From an uncultured Mediterranea sp. (lineage in GTDB: Bacteria; Bacteroidota; Bacteroidia; Bacteroidales; Bacteroidaceae), in contig CAMGAL010000063.1 in assembly GCA_946007445.1 (NCBI GenBank), forward strand, positions 1 through 9,455: a stretch of 9,455 nucleotides of DNA, given 5' to 3'. The notes beneath the pieces are model-generated. The model was not told where the DNA came from, made no database searches, and saw only the letters and a list, made by a program, of their open reading frames with translations. The position numbers were made by a program, and so were the translations under genes. Below are positions 1 through 7,349 of the stretch, one piece after another. Positions within the stretch are counted from its first letter, which is position 1; the number at the start of each line of letters is the position of its first letter.

Positions 1-6
1 CGCATA

Positions 7-53
7 AAAAAATCATGCCGGACATAGCATCGCTTTGTCCGGCATGATTTTTT
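7..53. terminator. Bidirectional intrinsic terminator
   Basis: Bases 7-24 pair perfectly with 36-53, giving an 18-bp stem around an 11-nt loop. The stem core is GC-rich (TGCCGGACA) and its outer ends are A/T runs, so a transcript from either strand ends in a U-tract. It lies 24 bases past the stop codon of the DUF4270 gene and would end that minus-strand transcript. The symmetry suggests it also serves a convergent gene outside the left edge, which is inference. Confidence 0.85.
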
Positions 54-76
54 ATAAGCTGTCTGTATCGTATCAC

Positions 77-1627
77 TTATTTCTGAAACGTCGTATAGAT
101 GACCTCTATCTGCAGGTTGCCGCCCTTGGGACCACCCTTCAGTTTGGCATAGCTGGGCCGCAGGTCGTGGTTGATGCCGATGACGCGCTGCGAGCCATAA
201 TAGGAGTCGGTGTAGGTGTCCACCTGCACGGGAATCAGCAACACCTTGTCCCAGTCGGGATGCTGCGCCGTCCATTCGGCTTCCCATTTGGCTTCGTTCC
301 AACTGGCACCGGCCTTGCTGCGGGCTGCCTGCTTGGCATCCAGCTTCTCGCTGATGCAGGTCGTGACCAGTCGCGATATGTTCTGGAAAGTGTACTGATT
401 GGTCGCCACATTGTTGTGCGACACATAATAAGAGGTGATGTCGTTCGTCAGGCTGTTGTTTTCGAAGAACTCCTTCAGCTCTGTCTTGCGCAGCAAGAGC
501 ACCGTTTCCGGCTCTGACATGCTGAAGCGATACTTGTCCTGCTGCTGGTAGTTGGTGAAGGTGAGCTTCACGGCATTGAGCGTATCGCCAGCCAGGTCCT
601 GGTAGAGTTTGTCGTAGGGCAGCGTGGCTTCGGTAAAGATGCCGGCAGGCGACTTCAGGTAGGTGTGCTCCTCCTCGGCAGCCCGTTGGGCGATGAGGTC
701 GGAGTTCATGAACTGATTGGCCTGCACCACCTCCTTGGTAGAGGCAAAGACGGTGAACGAGCTGACGGTCAGCGAGTCGGTGCCATCCTGCTTCTTGAGC
801 GCCACACCTAATGAATCGGTGTAGTGCAGGCAGAACGACATGCGCATGGCCACACGATCGACGTAGAGGATGGTGCCGTCGCCGTAGTCGCTCTTCACAT
901 AGACTCCCTTGAACACATGATCGGCAAAGGCTTCGGCATTCTTGAAGTACTCGGGGTGCTCGCGGTTGAGCACCAGCAGGCCGCGAGCATACTCCTTGTC
1001 GAGGGGGAAGGTGACGTTGGGCTCGAAGGTGGCGTAGCCGTAGCTGTCCGTGGCATTGCGCACCGAGTCGGGCACGGAGGTGTCGTAGGCCGTATAGGCC
1101 TTGCGTCCCAGCAGAGCCTCGGGGTCATACTTGTTGTAGAACTCCTCCGGCCGGACGTTGGTATAGCGGTTCTTCTCCAGCCGCTTGTCCAGCTGATAGA
1201 CACTCATGCGGCAGGCATTCAGCGAGTCGCCAAACCAGCTCTTGTAGTACACCACCAGGCTGCAGTCCACCACCGAGTCGCCGGCCAGGGTTCCCTTGCC
1301 CGTCTTTGTCTTCTCGTCATAGGTATAAGGGATGGGGAAGGTGAAATTGTCCGTACAGTTGAGCTCCGTCAGGAAGCCTGACTCAAAGTAACCGAAGTCG
1401 GGGTCGCTGAAGCGGCCCACATAGCCCGTGCTGGTCTTTGCAAAGACCGAGTCGGCCAGTACCGAGCGGGTCGTCACATCATACAGGGCCGAACTGGTGT
1501 GTATGTAGTCCGATCCGGGCAGCATATTGTTGCCCAACGTGCCGGTGGTGTCGTCGCACGCCACGCACATCAGGAGTGTGGCGGCCGCACCGGCCAGCGC
1601 CTTGAGCAGAGATTTTCTTGTTTTCAT
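77..1627 (-). CDS. DUF4270 family lipoprotein
   Basis: This encodes a predicted secreted lipoprotein of 516 residues with no known biochemical function; the DUF4270 family is typical of Bacteroidetes. The N-terminus has a basic stretch (MKTRK), a hydrophobic segment to about residue 20, and a Cys at 24 in the context CVAC followed by Asp-Asp, so lipidation at that Cys is likely. The -3 position of this lipobox is Cys, which is not the commonest residue. The mature start (CDDTTGTLG, then MLPGSD) and the later GRFSDPDFGYFESGF segment match my memory of this family. I chose the ATG at 1627 because it puts the basic n-region at the terminus; an in-frame ATG at 1636 would add three residues. The gene begins 23 bases after the stop of the upstream GT5 gene, so the two are probably co-transcribed, and the hairpin at 7-53 ends the unit. 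The C-terminus (IEVIYTTFQK) looks complete. The family call is by recognition of sequence, without a search. Confidence 0.8.
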   Translation of the reverse strand: MKTRKSLLKALAGAAATLLMCVACDDTTGTLGNNMLPGSDYIHTSSALYDVTTRSVLADSVFAKTSTGYVGRFSDPDFGYFESGFLTELNCTDNFTFPIPYTYDEKTKTGKGTLAGDSVVDCSLVVYYKSWFGDSLNACRMSVYQLDKRLEKNRYTNVRPEEFYNKYDPEALLGRKAYTAYDTSVPDSVRNATDSYGYATFEPNVTFPLDKEYARGLLVLNREHPEYFKNAEAFADHVFKGVYVKSDYGDGTILYVDRVAMRMSFCLHYTDSLGVALKKQDGTDSLTVSSFTVFASTKEVVQANQFMNSDLIAQRAAEEEHTYLKSPAGIFTEATLPYDKLYQDLAGDTLNAVKLTFTNYQQQDKYRFSMSEPETVLLLRKTELKEFFENNSLTNDITSYYVSHNNVATNQYTFQNISRLVTTCISEKLDAKQAARSKAGASWNEAKWEAEWTAQHPDWDKVLLIPVQVDTYTDSYYGSQRVIGINHDLRPSYAKLKGGPKGGNLQIEVIYTTFQK

Positions 1628-1650
1628 TGTCAACACATTCGGGGAATAGG

Positions 1651-2493
1651 TTATTTAGCATCTCCATCGCCCTCTTCGTCGGCTCCCCACACGCGGTCGT
1701 AGAAGGCGTTGCAGGCATCGGCAAATGCCTCGGGTGCCTGATAAGGCAGGAAGGGCTTGCCGCACTGCCGGGCATATTCCAGCACGCGGGGGTCAATGTG
1801 CTCACTCTGCTGCACCACGCCGTCGGAGAAGTCGATGGCCAGCTTGCAAGCCATGAAGTAGTCGATGGGGTCCTTGAGGAAAGCGACATCTTTCTTGGCC
1901 ACACCTTTGAGCATCAGCTTAGCGGCGTAGTCGGCATGGAAAGGCTGCTTGAAATCCTCCTCATAGAGCGAGAACACCACTTTGGAACTGCGGAACGAGG
2001 GTTCGTCCTTGTAGGCCTTCTTGATATACAGAGGAGCCAGCACGGTCATCCAGCCGTGGCAATGGATGATGTCAGGGCACCAGCGCAACTTCTTGACCGT
2101 TTCCAGCACGCCGCGGGCGTAGAAGATGGTTCGGGCATCGTTGTCCTCATACTCCTCGCCGTTCTCGTCGCACTTCTGCAAGCGGTTCTGGAAATAGTCG
2201 TCGTTGTCGATGAAATAGACCTGCATACGGGCCGACTGGATGGATGCCACCTTGATGATGAGCGGATGGTCCGTGTCATCAATGATCAGGTTCATGCCCG
2301 AGAGGCGTATCACCTCGTGCAGCTGGTTTCTACGCTCATTGATGTTGCCCCACTTGGGCATAAACGTTCTGATTTCGCGCCCACGTTCCTGGATGGCCTG
2401 CGGCAGGTTTCGTCCTACCTTTGCCATTTCCGACTCCGACACGTACGGAGTGATTTCTTGGGTGATGAATAACACCTTGTTCGCCTTAGTCAT
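1651..2493 (-). CDS. Short glycogen/starch synthase-like protein (GT5 N-terminal domain only)
   Basis: The 280-residue product resembles the N-terminal catalytic domain of GT5 glycogen/starch synthases, which use ADP- or UDP-glucose to extend glucan chains. It opens with a beta-strand typical of the fold (KVLFITQEITPYV) and carries DIIHCHGW at about residues 141-148, matching the DxxHxHxW segment of GlgA. Full GlgA proteins are about 480 residues with a second C-terminal GT1-like domain; that domain is absent and the protein ends in an acidic tail (GADEEGDGDAK). The usual KxGGL sugar-nucleotide motif reads KVGRNL (Lys25), so Lys is kept and the second Gly is lost. Short versions of this kind are, to my knowledge, commonly annotated as glycogen synthase in Bacteroides, so this is probably not a local truncation. 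I prefer the ATG at 2493 over the in-frame one at 2502 because the promoter at 2519-2526 leaves very little leader for the latter. Catalytic activity is uncertain. Confidence 0.75.
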   Translation of the reverse strand: MTKANKVLFITQEITPYVSESEMAKVGRNLPQAIQERGREIRTFMPKWGNINERRNQLHEVIRLSGMNLIIDDTDHPLIIKVASIQSARMQVYFIDNDDYFQNRLQKCDENGEEYEDNDARTIFYARGVLETVKKLRWCPDIIHCHGWMTVLAPLYIKKAYKDEPSFRSSKVVFSLYEEDFKQPFHADYAAKLMLKGVAKKDVAFLKDPIDYFMACKLAIDFSDGVVQQSEHIDPRVLEYARQCGKPFLPYQAPEAFADACNAFYDRVWGADEEGDGDAK

Positions 2494-2518
2494 AATAGCC
2501 ATGTTCTCAATTATGGGG

Positions 2519-2552
2519 CAAAGATACGAAAAAAAACGCGGAATAGAGCCAA
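2519..2552 (-). promoter_or_regulatory. Bacteroidetes-type promoter for the GT5-DUF4270 unit
   Basis: On the minus strand bases 2526-2519 read TATCTTTG, a perfect match to the Bacteroides -7 consensus TAnnTTTG. The A/T-rich stretch TTTTTTCG just upstream is usual for such promoters. The -33 element is poor: TTGG at 2552-2549, 22 bases away. Transcription should start near 2512-2515, giving a leader of only about 10 bases to the ATG at 2502 or about 20 to the ATG at 2493. Confidence 0.7.
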
Positions 2553-2664
2553 TTTAGACATTCTTTAATTCCTTATGTTTTGTTAAGATGCTGTATATCA
2601 AGTGGCAGAAAGTCTCTTGAGGCACAAAAAAGGAGGGCAGCGATAGAATAAATTGCCCGATTTC

Positions 2665-2695
2665 TTCGTTATGTGGCAAATAATGGCTTATTTTG
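2665..2695 (+). promoter_or_regulatory. Candidate promoter for panC-panD
   Basis: TTATTTTG at 2688-2695 matches the -7 consensus TAnnTTTG except at its second base, and TTCG at 2665-2668 is a weak -33 TTTG with a 19-base gap, the usual spacing. Transcription would start near 2700, leaving a leader of about 40 bases. Another partial match (TATGTTTTG, 2574-2582) lies further upstream. Both are weak, so the true start site is open. Confidence 0.35.
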
Positions 2696-2739
2696 CACCG
2701 TTTTTTTGAATGAACAGACTCAATTCATAACCCAAAAAG

Positions 2740-3543
2740 ATGAAAATAGTACATACTATCAAGGAGTTGCAGGCCACACTGGACGACCTGCGCGCTCAGC
2801 AGAAGAGCGTAGGCTTGGTGCCCACCATGGGTGCCCTCCACGCAGGACACGCCTCATTGGTGAAGCGCAGTGTAGCCGAAAACGATGCCACAGTGGTGAG
2901 CATCTTCGTCAATCCTACCCAATTCAACGACCCCACCGACTTGGAGAAATATCCCCGTACTCTGGAGGCCGACTGCTGCCTGCTGGAAGCGTGCGGCGCC
3001 ACGATGGCCTTCGCACCGTCGGTCGCCGAGATGTATCCCCAGCCTGATACGCGCACCTTCAGCTACGCTCCGCTGGACACCGTCATGGAGGGAGCTTTCC
3101 GTCCGGGACACTTCAACGGCGTATGCCAGATAGTGAGCAAGCTCTTTGCCGCCGTGCAGCCCGACCGTGCCTATTTCGGTGAAAAAGACTTCCAGCAGCT
3201 GGCCATCATCCGCGAGATGGTGAAGCAGCTGCAACTGCCCCTGCAGATTGTGGGATGCCCCATCGTGCGCGAGGCCGACGGCCTGGCCCTGAGTAGCCGC
3301 AACGCCCGCCTCACGGCCGAGCAACGCCAGCAAGCACTGCGCATCTCGCAGACGCTCTTTGCCAGCCGCACCTTTGCCGCCGCCCCCGGCCTGCGCCTGG
3401 AGTACTTTGCCCTAGTGGATGGACGCACCATGCAGACCATCAGTCAGTGGGAAGAGACCGATTATGCCGTAGGTTGCATCACCGTGTTCTGCGGCGATGT
3501 GCGACTGATAGACAACATCAAATATAAGGAGCCTGAACTATGA
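2740..3543 (+). CDS. panC: Pantothenate synthetase (pantoate--beta-alanine ligase)
   Basis: This cytoplasmic enzyme joins pantoate and beta-alanine with ATP, through a pantoyl-adenylate, to make pantothenate for coenzyme A. The Rossmann half carries [10 protein letters not shown] (28-37, the HIGH-type ATP motif), FVNPTQFN (56-63), FRPGHFNGV (120-128), YFGEKDFQQ (145-153) and [10 protein letters not shown] (183-192, with the SSRN ATP-loop motif), so the active-site residues are present. The C-terminus ends with the expected RLIDNI. The protein is 267 residues against about 280-285 for the family; the shortfall falls in the small C-terminal domain around residues 211-221 ([11 protein letters not shown]), between the helix after LTAEQR and the strand EYFALVD. 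The ATG follows an A-rich leader (CCCAAAAAG) and has no Shine-Dalgarno site. The stop overlaps the panD start by four bases (ATGA), so the two are translationally coupled. No panB is present in the window. Confidence 0.95.
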   Translation: MKIVHTIKELQATLDDLRAQQKSVGLVPTMGALHAGHASLVKRSVAENDATVVSIFVNPTQFNDPTDLEKYPRTLEADCCLLEACGATMAFAPSVAEMYPQPDTRTFSYAPLDTVMEGAFRPGHFNGVCQIVSKLFAAVQPDRAYFGEKDFQQLAIIREMVKQLQLPLQIVGCPIVREADGLALSSRNARLTAEQRQQALRISQTLFASRTFAAAPGLRLEYFALVDGRTMQTISQWEETDYAVGCITVFCGDVRLIDNIKYKEPEL

Positions 3544-3893
3544 TGATAGAAGTATTGAAGTCCAAGATTCACTGCGCCCGCGTCACTGAGGCCAACCTCA
3601 ACTACATAGGCAGTGTCACCATCGACGAAGACTTGATGGATGCAGCCAACATGATAGCCGGCGAGAAGGTGTGCATCACCAACAACAACAACGGCGAGCG
3701 TTTTGAGACCTACATCATCAAGGGCGAGCGCGGCTCGGGCAAGATTTGCCTCAACGGAGCCGCCGCCCGTAAGGTGCAACCGGGCGACATCGTCATCATC
3801 ATGTCCTATGCCCTGATGGATTTCGAGGAGGCCAAGCAGTTCAAGCCCTCCATCGTCTTCCCCGACCCCGCTACCAACAGCGTGGTGAAATAA
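3540..3893 (+). CDS. panD: Aspartate 1-decarboxylase precursor
   Basis: PanD makes beta-alanine from L-aspartate and so supplies the second substrate of PanC encoded just upstream. The protein is 117 residues, within the normal range for this small tetrameric enzyme. It is made as a proenzyme that cleaves itself between Gly24 and Ser25 (YIGSVTID), turning the Ser into the pyruvoyl cofactor. Other expected active-site residues are visible: Lys9 (KSKIH), Arg54 and Tyr58 (RFETY), and the NGAAA segment at 72-76. Two adjacent ATGs (3540 and 3543) could start translation; the first overlaps the panC stop in an ATGA and is preferred for coupling. The C-terminus is somewhat shorter than in E. coli PanD, which is common in the family. 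Confidence 0.96.
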   Translation: MMIEVLKSKIHCARVTEANLNYIGSVTIDEDLMDAANMIAGEKVCITNNNNGERFETYIIKGERGSGKICLNGAAARKVQPGDIVIIMSYALMDFEEAKQFKPSIVFPDPATNSVVK

Positions 3894-3927
3894 CTCGTCC
3901 GTAGGATCGTAAAATCAGTCAAAGTCA

Positions 3928-4085
3928 GTACCTCCTCCGTACCAACTCCGCTGTTTCTTCGTCTGATTTCCGCTTATCCTCCGCTTCCTATAGAACGAAG
4001 AAGGTGGAGGCTGTGAGCGGACAACGAGCGAACAAGGAGCGAAGGAGAAGCGGAGCAGGTACGGAGCAGGTACGGAGCGGGTACG
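3928..4085. repeat. Degenerate 11-bp tandem array with matching inverted arm
   Basis: The 306-base gap between the convergent panD and asnB has no credible gene. On the plus strand 4015-4085 is built from units starting GAGC: 4015-4025, 4026-4036, an irregular 16-base piece at 4037-4052, then 4053-4063, 4064-4074 and 4075-4085. The last three read GAGCAGGTACG twice and GAGCGGGTACG. Bases 3928-3952 match the reverse complement of 4049-4073 at 22 of 25 positions, and inside this pair TTCTTCGT (3955-3962) pairs with ACGAAGAA (3995-4002). RNA from either strand could therefore fold into a long branched hairpin. It may be a dispersed repetitive element or an unusual transcript end; neither can be shown from one copy. 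Confidence 0.7.
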
Positions 4086-4087
4086 GT

Positions 4088-4134
4088 ATAGGGGTGCCAA
4101 AACTCCATGATTCGGGTAGATTTGGCACCCCTAT
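4088..4134. terminator. Strong hairpin, possible terminator for asnB
   Basis: Bases 4088-4101 (ATAGGGGTGCCAAA) pair perfectly with 4121-4134 around a 19-nt loop. It lies 66 bases past the asnB stop and about 195 past the panD stop, between convergent genes, which fits transcript termination or 3' end protection. No T-tract follows on either strand, so it is not a classical intrinsic terminator. A weaker 6-bp hairpin (4168-4173 with 4182-4187) sits between it and asnB. Confidence 0.5.
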
Positions 4135-4199
4135 CGCATATGCTTGAGGTTTTTGATTTATCAATACTACGATAAAGAGTAATCGTAAAGAGAAATCGG

Positions 4200-5924
4200 T
4201 CACTTATAGGCCTCATCATGCACGCCGGCCACGGCACGTCCGCTGGGGTCGTTCTTGCCTCGGAACGAGGCATCCCAAGCCAATGCTTCGGCAGTGGAGC
4301 AAGCCACACTGGGCACGCTGGGCACACTGAGGGCGGCCGAGCGGCTGGGGAAATGCTCTTCGAAGATGCTGCGGTAGTAATACTCCTCCTTGTTCATGGG
4401 TGTGTGGATGGGGAAGCGCTCGGCAGCATGGGCCATCTGCTCGTCGCTCACGGCAACAGCGGTCATGGCTTTGAGGGTATCAATCCACGAGTAGCCCACG
4501 CCATCGCTGAACTGCTCCTTCTGTCGCCAAGCTACGCTCTGGGGGAGCATGTCACTGAAGGCCTCGCGCACCACCTTCTTCTCAATCTCCTTGCCGGGAC
4601 ACATCTTGACGGCAGGATTGAGGCGCATGGCCACGTCGAGAAACTCCTTGTCGAGGAAGGGTACACGACCCTCCACACCCCAAGCCGAGAGGCTCTTGTT
4701 GGCACGCAGGCAGTCGTACATGTAGAGCTTGGAGAGCTTGCGGACGGTCTCTTCGTGGAAGTCGCGGGGCGTGGGTGCCTTGTGGAAGTAGAGATAACCG
4801 CCAAACACCTCGTCGGCACCCTCGCCGCTGAGCACCATCTTGATGCCCATCGACTTGATGACGCGCGCCAGCAGATACATGGGAGTAGAAGCACGCACGG
4901 TGGTGACGTCGTAGGTCTCGATGAAATAGATGACATCGCGGATGGCGTCCAGACCCTCCTGAATGGTGTAGTTGATCTCGTGGTGCACGGTACCGATGTG
5001 CTGCGCTACCTCGCGAGCCTTGGCCAAGTCGGGGGCTCCCTTCAAGCCCACGGCAAAGGAGTGGAGCTGCGGCCACCAGGCATCGGCCTGATTGTCAGTC
5101 TCGATGCGCTTGCCTGCAAACTTCTTGGCAATGGCGGAGATGACCGAAGAGTCCAGACCGCCGGAGAGCAGCACGCCGTAGGGCACATCGGACATCAGCT
5201 GTCGCTGCACCGAGGCTTCGAGCGCATCGTGTACGGCCTTCACCTGAGCGGCATAGTCGGTCTGGGATGCCACAGGCATTCCGCCGTGGCGGGCAGCAGC
5301 AGGCAGGTAGTTGTCCTTCACGGCTTCATACTCCATCCAGTCGCGCGTGTACCAGCGCTTCATTTCGCCCTCGCGGCTCCAGTAGTAGTGACCGGGCAGG
5401 AAGGGTTCGTATTCGTCGCAGAAGCCTTCGAGGGCTTTCAGCTCGCTGCCGAAGTAGATGCGTCCCTCGCTGTCCTTGCCGATGTAGAGGGGAATCACGC
5501 CGATGGGGTCGCGGGCAATGAGGAATTCGTCCCGCTCCTCGTCATAGAGGGCGAAGGCGAAGATGCCGTTCAAATCCTCCAGGAAGTGGATGCCCTTGTC
5601 GCGATAGAGCGCCAGGATGACTTCGCAGTCAGAACCCGTCTGAAAGGTGTACTTACCGGCATAGTGAGCACGGATGTCGCGGTGGTTGTAGATCTCGCCA
5701 TTGACAGCCAAGACCAGCTTCCGGTCGGGGGAGTAGAGGGGCTGGCCACCCGATTGGGGGTCAACAATGGAGAGGCGTTCGTGAGCCAGAATGGCACTGC
5801 CGCCTACATAGATGCCGCTCCAGTCGGGTCCGCGGTGGCGAATCTTCTGTGACATACGAAGGGCTTTCTTGCGCAGTTCGGGAGTCTGCTGCTTGATATT
5901 GAATATACCGGTTATTCCACACAT
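4200..5924 (-). CDS. asnB: Asparagine synthetase B, glutamine-hydrolysing
   Basis: This cytoplasmic enzyme makes asparagine from aspartate, ATP and glutamine, releasing glutamate, AMP and pyrophosphate. The 574-residue protein starts MCGITGIFN, so Cys2 becomes the N-terminal nucleophile of the class II glutaminase domain (about residues 2-200). Arg50, Asn75 and Glu77 (NGEIYN) and Asp99 line the glutamine pocket. The synthetase domain follows with the PP-loop SGGLDSS (254-260), SGEGADEVFGG (366-376) and the RQKEQFSDGVGYSW segment (467-480). The tail (PSVAC, then DPSGRA and a final AYK) matches E. coli AsnB closely, which has about 554 residues. The start must be the ATG at 5924, since Cys must follow Met. 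It begins 27 bases after the gltD stop on the same strand, so it is probably the last gene of a gltB-gltD-asnB operon, linking glutamate synthesis with asparagine synthesis. Confidence 0.97.
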   Translation of the reverse strand: MCGITGIFNIKQQTPELRKKALRMSQKIRHRGPDWSGIYVGGSAILAHERLSIVDPQSGGQPLYSPDRKLVLAVNGEIYNHRDIRAHYAGKYTFQTGSDCEVILALYRDKGIHFLEDLNGIFAFALYDEERDEFLIARDPIGVIPLYIGKDSEGRIYFGSELKALEGFCDEYEPFLPGHYYWSREGEMKRWYTRDWMEYEAVKDNYLPAAARHGGMPVASQTDYAAQVKAVHDALEASVQRQLMSDVPYGVLLSGGLDSSVISAIAKKFAGKRIETDNQADAWWPQLHSFAVGLKGAPDLAKAREVAQHIGTVHHEINYTIQEGLDAIRDVIYFIETYDVTTVRASTPMYLLARVIKSMGIKMVLSGEGADEVFGGYLYFHKAPTPRDFHEETVRKLSKLYMYDCLRANKSLSAWGVEGRVPFLDKEFLDVAMRLNPAVKMCPGKEIEKKVVREAFSDMLPQSVAWRQKEQFSDGVGYSWIDTLKAMTAVAVSDEQMAHAAERFPIHTPMNKEEYYYRSIFEEHFPSRSAALSVPSVPSVACSTAEALAWDASFRGKNDPSGRAVAGVHDEAYK

Positions 5925-5928
5925 ATTG

Positions 5929-5940
5929 TTTTAAGTTTTT
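5929..5940 (-). promoter_or_regulatory. A-rich leader element before asnB
   Basis: The minus strand reads AAAAACTTAAAA four bases before the asnB ATG. The same 12-mer occurs before gltD (7312-7323). Bacteroidetes rarely use Shine-Dalgarno sites and favour A-rich leaders, so a role in translation start is the simplest reading, though it is inferred only. Confidence 0.3.
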
Positions 5941-5951
5941 CAGTTGTTCAT

Positions 5952-7298
5952 TTATCTTTTCGATTTTAGTTTTCTGTCAATCTCTTCCGCCACTTGTCGG
6001 CCGCTGGCCAAGGCGCGCACCACCAGACTGGCACCGCTGGCGGCATCGCCGGCCAGGAATACGTTCTCAGGCAGTGCAGGATGTTGAGGCTTGAGGAAAC
6101 CCATGGCCAGCAGCACCATGTCGGCCTCGATGACCTCCTTCTTGCCGGTGGGTTGCATGACGGGGCGGCCACCTTCGGGAGCGGGCAGCCACTCCACCTC
6201 TTCCACTTCTACGCCACACACCTTGCCATTCTTGCCGATGAAGCGGTTGGAGGGCAGTCACGAGCGGCGTGTACAGCCCTCTTCGTGGCTGCTGGTGGTC
6301 TTCATCACCACGGGCCATTGCGGCCAGGGAGTGGCGGGGTTGTGACTCACAGGCGGCTGGGGCATGATTTCGATTTGCGTCACGCAGACGGCTCCCTGGC
6401 GGATGCTGGTGCCGATGCAGTCGCTACCCGTGTCGCCACCACCGATGACCAGCACGCGCTTGCCCTTGGCATTGACCAGCTCGTCCTTGGCGAAGCTCTC
6501 CCCATCGAGGATGCGGTTCTGCTGACTCAGCATATCGAGGGCGAAGTAGATGCCCTTCAGGTCACGGCCGGGGATGGAGAGGTCGCGGGCAGTGGGTGTG
6601 CCGGTGCAGAGGCAATAAGCGTCGAATCCGACGGGCAGCTGTTCGGGATTGACCTCCATACCCATCTCGAAGTGGATGCCTTCGGCCTCCAGCACCTTGA
6701 TGCGGCGGTCGATGACCTCCTTGGGCAACTTGAAGTTGGGGATGCCATAGCGCAGCAGTCCGCCCGGCATGGGGCGACGGTCGAACACCGTCACCTCGTA
6801 GCCCTTGGCATTGAGCCGGCAAGCGGCTGACAAGCCGGCAGGGCCGGCACCGATGACAGCTATCTTATGGCCATTGCGCTCGGGTTGGGCAGGATGTACA
6901 TATCCCTCGCGGAAAGCGGCTTCGGCAATGGCAGCCTCGTTCTCACGGATGGTGACGGGCGAGTCGATGGCCAGTTTCAGCACGCAAGACTTCTCGCACA
7001 GGGCAGGGCAGATACGGCCCGTGAATTCGGGGAAGTCGTTGGTCTGCGTCAGGATGTTGTAGGCTTCCTGCCACTTGCTCTTGAAGAGGGCATCTTGAAA
7101 CTCGGGTGGCTTGTTGCCCAGCGGGCAGGCCCAGTGGCAGAAGGCCACACCACAGTCCATGCAGCGCGAAGCCTGCAACTTGCGGTCATTGGAGTTCAGC
7201 GTCTGTTCTACCTGGCTGAAGTCGGTGATACGTTCGTGTATCGGGCGGTATCCCGCCTCTTGGCGGGGGATATTGAGGAATGCTTTAGGATTTCCCAT
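5952..7298 (-). pseudogene. gltD: Glutamate synthase small subunit, interrupted by an in-frame TGA
   Basis: GltD passes electrons from NADPH through FAD and iron-sulfur clusters to GltB, which makes glutamate from glutamine and 2-oxoglutarate. The N-terminal part holds the iron-sulfur cysteines: Cys46, 49, 54 and 58 (CMDCGVAFCHWACP) and Cys97, 101 and 105 (CPALCEKSC). The FAD motif GAGPAG is at 150-155 and the NADPH motif GGGDTG at 286-291. After SSHEEGCTRRS (to residue 346) the codon at 6260-6258 is TGA, and the same frame then continues LPSNRFIGKNGKV and on to the typical GltD end (VFLAGDAASGASLVVRAL), stopping at 5952. With the stop read through it would have 448 positions, close to the usual 450-480. 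The truncated 346-residue product lacks the end of the NADPH domain and the second FAD segment and would probably not work. An internal restart would give only about 89 residues. The cause is a nonsense mutation or a base error; there is no frameshift. It starts 51 bases after gltB. Confidence 0.9.
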
Positions 7299-7311
7299 AG
7301 CGATATTGAGT

Positions 7312-7323
7312 TTTTAAGTTTTT
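7312..7323 (-). promoter_or_regulatory. A-rich leader element before gltD
   Basis: The minus strand reads AAAAACTTAAAA thirteen bases before the gltD ATG, identical to the 12-mer before asnB. It sits in the short gltB-gltD spacer, where no -7 promoter element is evident, so it more likely affects translation than transcription. Confidence 0.25.
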
Positions 7324-7349
7324 AACTATAAGGAGAGAACTGTCCATTG

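Noticed and set aside
1618..2472. 284-codon open frame on the plus strand
   Set aside because: It is antisense to the GT5 gene, has no plausible leader or promoter, and its translation shows no recognisable domain.
3915..4327. Small minus-strand open frames with repeated PAPYLLR-type peptides
   Set aside because: The peptides are translations of the 11-bp DNA repeat and the asnB 3' end. The repetition is nucleotide-level and appears in more than one frame, so no gene is supported.
4218..5852. 544-codon open frame on the plus strand
   Set aside because: It is antisense to asnB, whose protein is conserved from end to end. The open frame comes from GC-rich codon use in asnB, and its translation is rich in His, Val and Gly with no recognisable domain.
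6258..6260. TGA in gltD as selenocysteine or a reassigned codon
   Set aside because: GltD has no known selenocysteine at this place, no selenocysteine hairpin is evident, and TGA ends gltB, asnB and panC normally, so reassignment does not fit.
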